Assembly (NCBI GenBank): GCA_928212115.1
Contig: CAKMRJ010005523.1
Coordinates: forward strand, 99,747,141 to 99,811,140
Reading direction: 5' to 3'
Length of the DNA stretch: 64,000 nucleotides
Origin: Lactuca virosa
Lineage: Eukaryota; Streptophyta; Magnoliopsida; Asterales; Asteraceae
This document shows positions 59,104 to 64,000 of this stretch, one piece after another. Made by a program: the position numbers and the translations under genes. The notes under the pieces were generated by a model, which was not told the origin of the DNA, searched no databases, and worked only from the letters and a program-made list of their open reading frames with translations. The stretch's first letter is position 1; each line of letters begins with the position of its first letter.

Positions 59104-61140
59104 TAATGCATTACCATTTTAATTGGTCATTTGAAACAATAAGAATAGTTCGTTTCCAAAAATAATGTCAACTTTTTAGAAATCTCAAAGGCCTCAATTT
59201 AGGATTGGTCGTTAAGAGTTTCGAATAAGTTTACGTTGATCACACCTAAGACCATTCTTCAGAACAAAAAAAAATAGTGACTAAACTTTAGAATTACACA
59301 GGATAACGTTGGAAACCACGACATGCTTGGTCATGTGGTTTTATGCAATCGAAAAAAGACCTGATCATACTAAAATCTATCTATCTGAAGCAAAATCTAT
59401 ATTAGGATCTTAGGATCCCGACTAAGACTTAAGATCTTAAAAAGTTTTGATCCCGCTTCTTTAATTTTAATATAGTCAAGCCTTAAAATTTTGTCTATTC
59501 AACTTAAAATCAAAGCTTGCATGTTGCAAGAAGTTGCAAGAAATCTCTTAGAGCATCACCACTTCATCAATTCAAATTGAATTATGTAAAAGCACACTCA
59601 AAGTATTTCTTTTGTGATCTTATGCTTTAGTTGTACATGATCATTATGATCTTTTTTCTTTTTCTAATTAAGATGCTTTCTTCTGAATTGTTATAGTTTT
59701 TAACAAAAAAAAAGATCTAAGCTTAAAAAGTTAAAATTGATTTCACTTCAACTTCTTAATTAATATCTTTGTCTCAAGAGATCTAAAAACTTGATTTCTT
59801 CTTGGTCCCTTTCTCCCCACTTCCAATTCTCTCCGGTCCAGTCGGTCGCGATGTTGGCTCATGAAGTCGTTAAACGCTTCTTGGGGGTTGTAAGAGGCCT
59901 GGGCGGCCAAGGTAGGATTCTGGGTTAAGACTTTTTGAAAAAGTCGTAAACACTCATGTTTGAGTTCTCGGATCTGTAGATCCCTGTTCTCAAACTCGAG
60001 TAATCTTTGATACTCTTGCTGGGAGGGAGCTTGCCCCAGCGCGAGTTTGATGTCGGACCAATATTCTAAGTTATAATGTATATTGCCAAACATATTTGAA
60101 TATAAGTTCATTTTGGTAAGATCTTCCGAACCAGATCAAATCTTGATCTAACTCATATTTAGATTCGTAAAACAATCTTAGTTAAGATATTGATCTTGAC
60201 AACCTTAAACTTTCATTTTCTTGCCTGGTTGGTCCTTGAACCAATAAAAAAGATTTTTTTTGACACCACCAGTTGAAACGCTAGACACTGACCACCATAT
60301 CATTATCGTACTTGCCATATTTTTTCTGGAACTCACACACGTTTCTAGTTGCAAGCTTTGTTTCTGGAACTCAAGAACAAACACTGAAATCAATTTTCAT
60401 TTCTAGAACTAAAAAGGTCCAGAAATTGAACGTGGAACTGATTTTTGTGTACATGTGTGATTTTCGTTTCTAGAAATTGATTTGTATGCGTCATCCATAC
60501 AAATCAATTTGTTTGTGTGTTTCATTAGTAGAATTCGATTTTTATGTGTGTATGTAAAATCAAATTTTGTTATTAAACTACAAAAAGACTACATTTCTAG
60601 GGACGAACACAATCAAGGAGTGTGTGTGTGTATTCAAGAGTGTGAGTGTGTTTTCTTGATTGTATTTATGTGTTCTAGAGTTTTGAAGAACAAACCCAAA
60701 AATATGGAGAGGTATTTGGGTTTTCTTTTTTTCTTTAATAAAAAAAAAGTTAAACAACATATAAAAAATATAAAACAAAATAAAAAGGACAAGTTTTTTA
60801 CATAGTTTAAGGACAAATGCATAGAGGTTTCCAACGTTGTCTTCAACATGTGTAAATCTGTTAAACTACAAAGACCAACCACTTAATTTTGTCTAATTAA
60901 AATAAGTTTAAATTGGGTTCCCCTTTTGGTTAAGCAACATAGATAGTTGAACAAATTGTAATATGACAATGTTCTTTTCTAGCACGTGACACATACGAGT
61001 ATGATATATATATATTTTTTAAAAAAAAGCATTGATTTTAATAACTCAGAAGCAAAATTATTATAACTAACATTTTCTATTAAATTTATAGATTAACAAA
61101 ATATTTGCATATGTTATTTACTCTTTTCTATTAGAAAAAA
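59104..61140. other. Spacer between the MIR397 copies, second part
   Basis: Apart from the frame at 59743-60111 I see only AT-rich sequence and a (GT)n-like run near 60618-60650. No clear element ends. Confidence 0.45.
59743..60111 (-). CDS. Hypothetical frame, 122 residues, unrecognised
   Basis: Reverse-strand frame starting MNLYSNMFGNIHYNLEYWSD with a protein-like composition in the middle (EYQRLLEFENRDLQIRELKH, LTQNPTLAAQASYNPQEAFN) and a charged end (HRDRLDRRELEVGRKGPRR). The GC content is above that of the surroundings, which favours a coding or transposon-derived relic. No domain is recognised, no splice partner was found, and the last residues read into AT-rich sequence. A decayed gene piece is as likely as a gene. 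Confidence 0.35.
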   Translation of the reverse strand: MNLYSNMFGNIHYNLEYWSDIKLALGQAPSQQEYQRLLEFENRDLQIRELKHECLRLFQKVLTQNPTLAAQASYNPQEAFNDFMSQHRDRLDRRELEVGRKGPRRNQVFRSLETKILIKKLK

Positions 61141-61146
61141 CAACTA

Positions 61147-61217
61147 GTACCAAAATGGGAGTACAATTAACAAAACATATGTACCACAAGAGATAAAGGT
61201 CAATGCATGAATAGTAC
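61147..61217 (+). promoter_or_regulatory. Cluster of four GTAC cores upstream of the second MIR397-like hairpin
   Basis: GTAC occurs at 61147, 61161, 61181 and 61214. The surroundings (GAGTACAATTA.CAAAA, ATGTACCACAA, ATAGTACATG) match those before MIR397 at 57292-57436, so the two promoters share ancestry. The site matching 57433 has become ATAC here. Confidence 0.65.
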
Positions 61218-61260
61218 ATGTAAGGAGTTCTTATACTTTCCTTACACATATATTTTTATA

Positions 61261-61268
61261 TATAAATA
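61261..61268 (+). promoter_or_regulatory. TATA box of the second MIR397-like gene
   Basis: TATAAATA followed by AACATATGAACCCATA, parallel to TATAAATAATCATATAAACC at the first copy. Confidence 0.6.
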
Positions 61269-61324
61269 AACATATGAACCCATAAATTACAACACATGAT
61301 ACACATTTCATATTATGTTCAAAC

Positions 61325-61412
61325 GACTTAAAACATAATTGAGTGTAGCGTTGATTAATCTCTGCTAGGAGTTTAATCAACACTGCACTCAATTATGTTT
61401 TGACTTCTTTTC
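61325..61412 (+). ncRNA. MIR397-like hairpin, diverged duplicate
   Basis: The 5' arm at 61336-61356 (TAATTGAGTGTAGCG, then TTGATT) differs from miR397 at three positions (2, 11 and 21). The 3' arm TTAATCAACACTGCACTCAA pairs with it almost fully. Sixteen perfect pairs are formed by AAAACATAATTGAGTG with CACTCAATTATGTTTT, and the inner TTGATTAA/TTAATCAA pairs too. The loop is about 14 nt. The flanks before it match those of MIR397 at 57.5 kb, so this is a tandem duplicate. The change at position 11, next to the slicing site, and at position 2 (seed) may alter targets. Expression cannot be told from sequence. Confidence 0.75.
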
Positions 61413-61589
61413 TGATGAATTTTCATGCGACGTGTATTTTTATTTATTGTTTCTTACAATATAACAAGATCATGTAGTACTTTGTTTTTGTTTTTGTTTT
61501 TTAATTCATGAGGATTATTATTACATTCTAGAATTCAAAAAGAACAAAAATGACATGAATCTTTTTATGGTGAGGGATTGCACCTTTTT

Positions 61590-63987
61590 TTATGGAGCCA
61601 TTAGGCCTTCGATTGTATAGAAAAGAGACTCCACCAAATCTGTTTTAAATAAAATATTTTGCAATGTGTTCATCACATCATACTCCGGATCAAGTTTCCT
61701 CTGCCAACTCTGCATCAAAATATAAACTACATAATTCCAAATATATTTTTTTATTTATATTTCTTTTACTATATAGAAAAATTACCTCCAAAACTAAAGT
61801 GGTGACAATCACAGTGCAAACATTCCCATCAATATTAACTCTATGCCTCCTAACTTGCTCAAGCAACTGTTGCATGCATTGTGCAGGATTTAACAACTCA
61901 CCCTCCCCACAACTCCATGACATAAACGATTTCTCAACATCCTGTATTGCATCACATTGTTGTACTTTCATTCCCAAATGTACAAGTAACCAATGCATAC
62001 AATTAACAATACAAAATCTTGAGTAAATTACACGAATGGTCCCTATGGTTTGGGGTAATTTGCATGTTTGGTCCCTAACTTATTTTTTTAACTCGGAAGG
62101 TCCGTAATGTTTGTTTTTGTTGCGCGCTTGGTCCCTGTCTTACCTAAAAAGACTATTTTGCCCTTGATTTTTTAATTTATTTAAATAAGGTAGGGTAGGT
62201 AAAGTGAGGTGGAAGTGGGGTTGGGGGTGTGTTTATTTAAATAAATTAAAAAATCAATGGCAAAATAGTCTTTTTAGGTAAGACAGGGACCAAACGCCCA
62301 ACAAAAACAAACATTACGGACCTTCCGAGTTAAAAAAATAAGTTAGGGACCAAACGTGCAAATTACCCCAAACCATAGGGACCATTCGTGTAATTTACTC
62401 CAAAATCTTTAATACCTTAATGAAAGCTGTGGGATTCGGGCAGTTTTGATGTTTTGAAAATTTAAGTGTGTGTTCTGCAGCAGCACGTCCATCTTGAAGA
62501 GCAACAGCTTTAAAAAACTCAATCAGATTTAATCTATCTTTTTTACAGAGTTCAGCAGTCATACCCACATCAAGGAAAATTACATGAGGCTTAGATTTAA
62601 AAAGCCCAGTATCTGATGCTTTTCCCTGAGTTACCCTTACTAGAATATTCCCAGGATGCATGTCTGCATGGATAAAGTTGTCAACCAAAAGCATCTTGAG
62701 AAGAGCATGAGTTCCAATATGAGCAAGCCCAGTTTTAATTCCAACATTTCCATCAAGTGCATCAACATAATGCAATATATTTTCACCATGTTCAAAAGTT
62801 TCCACCAAAATAGCAGGATGCACAAGTGGATACAAAGGTCTAGGAAATGACACATCTTTCCATCTTCTGAAATTGTAAATAAATCGACTTAAATGAGCAG
62901 CTTCTCTTGCAAGATCAACTTGTGACATCATAAAAACAGCAAACTGTTGTATACTTTCATCGAGTCTTAACCACTTTAAATTCGGGAGAAAAGATGACAC
63001 TTTTGCAAACAAATTTAAAATTATGAAATCCCTTCTGATTCTTTCACTAACTCCTGGATGTCTAACTTTAACAGCAACAAGAATGGGTTTGATTTTTTGT
63101 CCAGGGTGGCGAAACTTTAAGGTTGCTCTATGAACTTGTGCTATGCTTCCAGAAGCTACCGGATCTTCCTCAAAATTTTCAAATATTTCAAATAATCGAC
63201 GCCCGAATGCTTTTTCAATAGTGTTCTTTGTGTGTGCATAGCTATGAGCTGGAGCATTTGTTTGAAGTTCTGTGAGCTTTATGCAAAGATCATTAGGGAA
63301 AAGATCGGGTCTTGAAGCAGCCCATTGACCCCATTTGATGAACGCAGGTCCCGCTTTTTCTAAAGTGTGGTGGACACATTGTAGCCATGTCAGACGAAAT
63401 TTAGGTCCAAAGGAATCAGCAAAAGGAGCCATGGCTATGCATGGTGTGAAGAGGAAAGCTAAGTATATTGCTCTAAGACATAAGATTATGAGTTCTATAA
63501 GAGAGAAGATGAATGAGGTTAAGTAAACATGTCCATCTTGTGTGAAAGTGAAAAGATCATTTTTGTAAAACCCTTCTGCTTCTGCTAATGTTTTTTGTTT
63601 CCATGTGAGTTCTCCTACTAAAAAGGCTAAAATTCCAGGAGCAATGAGTTGGGATCTACTTAAAGCAAAGCTTATAGCACATGTGATTCTATTCATTGGT
63701 TGGATTGGCAAATTGTAGGTATAGATTTGGGAAAACCTTTTCCATGCAATTTGAGCATGGTGTGAGACTTTACTACCTGCTGATATGAAATAGAATCTTT
63801 GAAAATTTCTACAACTCCATAAACTTTTCTTTGCTTCATAACAAGAAAGGCCTTTGTTGAGAGCCTTATGTTGTGAATAGAGTCTATAGGAGTGGCGAAA
63901 GGCAACTGTTAATTGGAGTGTATAATTATTAGCTTTAATTGGAAGAAGGGAATTTGCTACCCTTCTAATGCTGGAAACTGCTAACAA
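61590..63987 (-). CDS. ABC1/ADCK-family atypical kinase (ABC1K), three exons
   Basis: Reverse-strand exons 63987-62416, 61941-61786 and 61709-61590 join in phase 0 into 615 residues. The ATG at 63987 gives a basic, Ser-rich N-terminus (LAVSSIRRVANSLLPIK) that fits an organelle, probably mitochondrial, presequence. Two hydrophobic segments follow at about residues 105-125 and 155-185. ABC1 signatures appear in order: the KxGQ motif (AFIKWGQWAASRPDLFP, about residue 215), the Ala/Ser-rich nucleotide loop (DPVASGSIAQVHRA), VAVKVRHPGV, the catalytic loop (FIHADMHPGNILV), the metal-binding DVG (VIFLDVGMTAEL), and the family end LVLESWQRKLDPEYDVM ... TIEGLMAP. Members support ubiquinone or prenyl-lipid metabolism, but the exact subfamily cannot be set here. 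Intron 1 holds a 380-bp fold-back MITE. The gene looks intact. Confidence 0.93.
62021..62400. mobile_element. Fold-back Mutator-type MITE, 380 bp, 9-bp target duplication CAAAATCTT, in ABC1K intron 1
   Basis: CAAAATCTT flanks both ends (62012-62020 and 62401-62409). The two arms are near-perfect inverted copies of about 155 bp, from GAGTAAATTACACGAATGGT inward past TTAGGTAAGACAGGGACCAA. Only a short AT/G-rich centre lies between them. A 9-bp duplication fits the Mutator superfamily. One duplication copy begins six bases inside the 5' splice site of ABC1K exon 1. Confidence 0.9.
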
Positions 63988-64000
63988 CCTGCATAAAGTT

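Noticed and set aside
60482..60882. Forward and reverse frames of 66-107 residues
   Set aside because: AT-rich, low-complexity, overlapping in several phases, with no conserved feature.

Overview
This is a plant nuclear window with repeat-rich euchromatin. Introns are AT-rich with GT/AG borders, coding sequences are plant-type, and about half of the window is transposable element. The mix of Ty3-type LTR families fits a composite such as lettuce (Lactuca), but the species is an inference and the window does not prove it.

Layout. Positions 1-18597 are a nest of Ty3/gypsy DNA, all reverse strand except one LTR piece. Element A (1 to about 5782, running off the left edge) sits inside the integrase of element B (5783-13686). 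B in turn abuts an inverted LTR piece C (to 14980). A 3.2-kb solo LTR with a GATGG target duplication follows (15372-18597). The genic part then holds a small tail-anchored lysine-rich protein gene of unknown function (19358-20258, reverse), a complete 20-exon ubiquitin-specific protease gene of the UBP14 type (22899-27425) and a complete five-exon petC gene for the chloroplast Rieske protein (29548-31141). From 31.1 to 52.3 kb I find no convincing host gene. That stretch holds hAT-like and Harbinger-like MITEs, another LTR (40067-43195) carrying a hAT element and a solo LTR inside it, an inverted pair of Harbinger-like MITEs, and two Helitron 3' ends.

From 52.3 to 57.2 kb lies a near-complete Mutator-like element with about 225-bp terminal inverted repeats and a FAR1-type transposase gene that has one in-frame stop before its zinc-knuckle tail. 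It lies in a TA microsatellite directly upstream of a MIR397 hairpin (57512-57618) whose 21-nt mature sequence matches the miR397 family as I know it. A diverged second MIR397-like hairpin, with a related promoter, lies 3.8 kb downstream (61325-61412). Both promoters carry clusters of GTAC, the core site of the copper regulator SPL7. The window ends with a complete ABC1-family atypical kinase gene (61590-63987, reverse). Its first intron holds a fold-back Mutator-type MITE just inside the 5' splice site.

The host genes are unrelated single plant genes, not an operon. The most interesting unit is the copper-microRNA locus: a tandem MIR397 pair with repeated GTAC boxes and transposons stacked against the promoter of the copy with the intact mature sequence.
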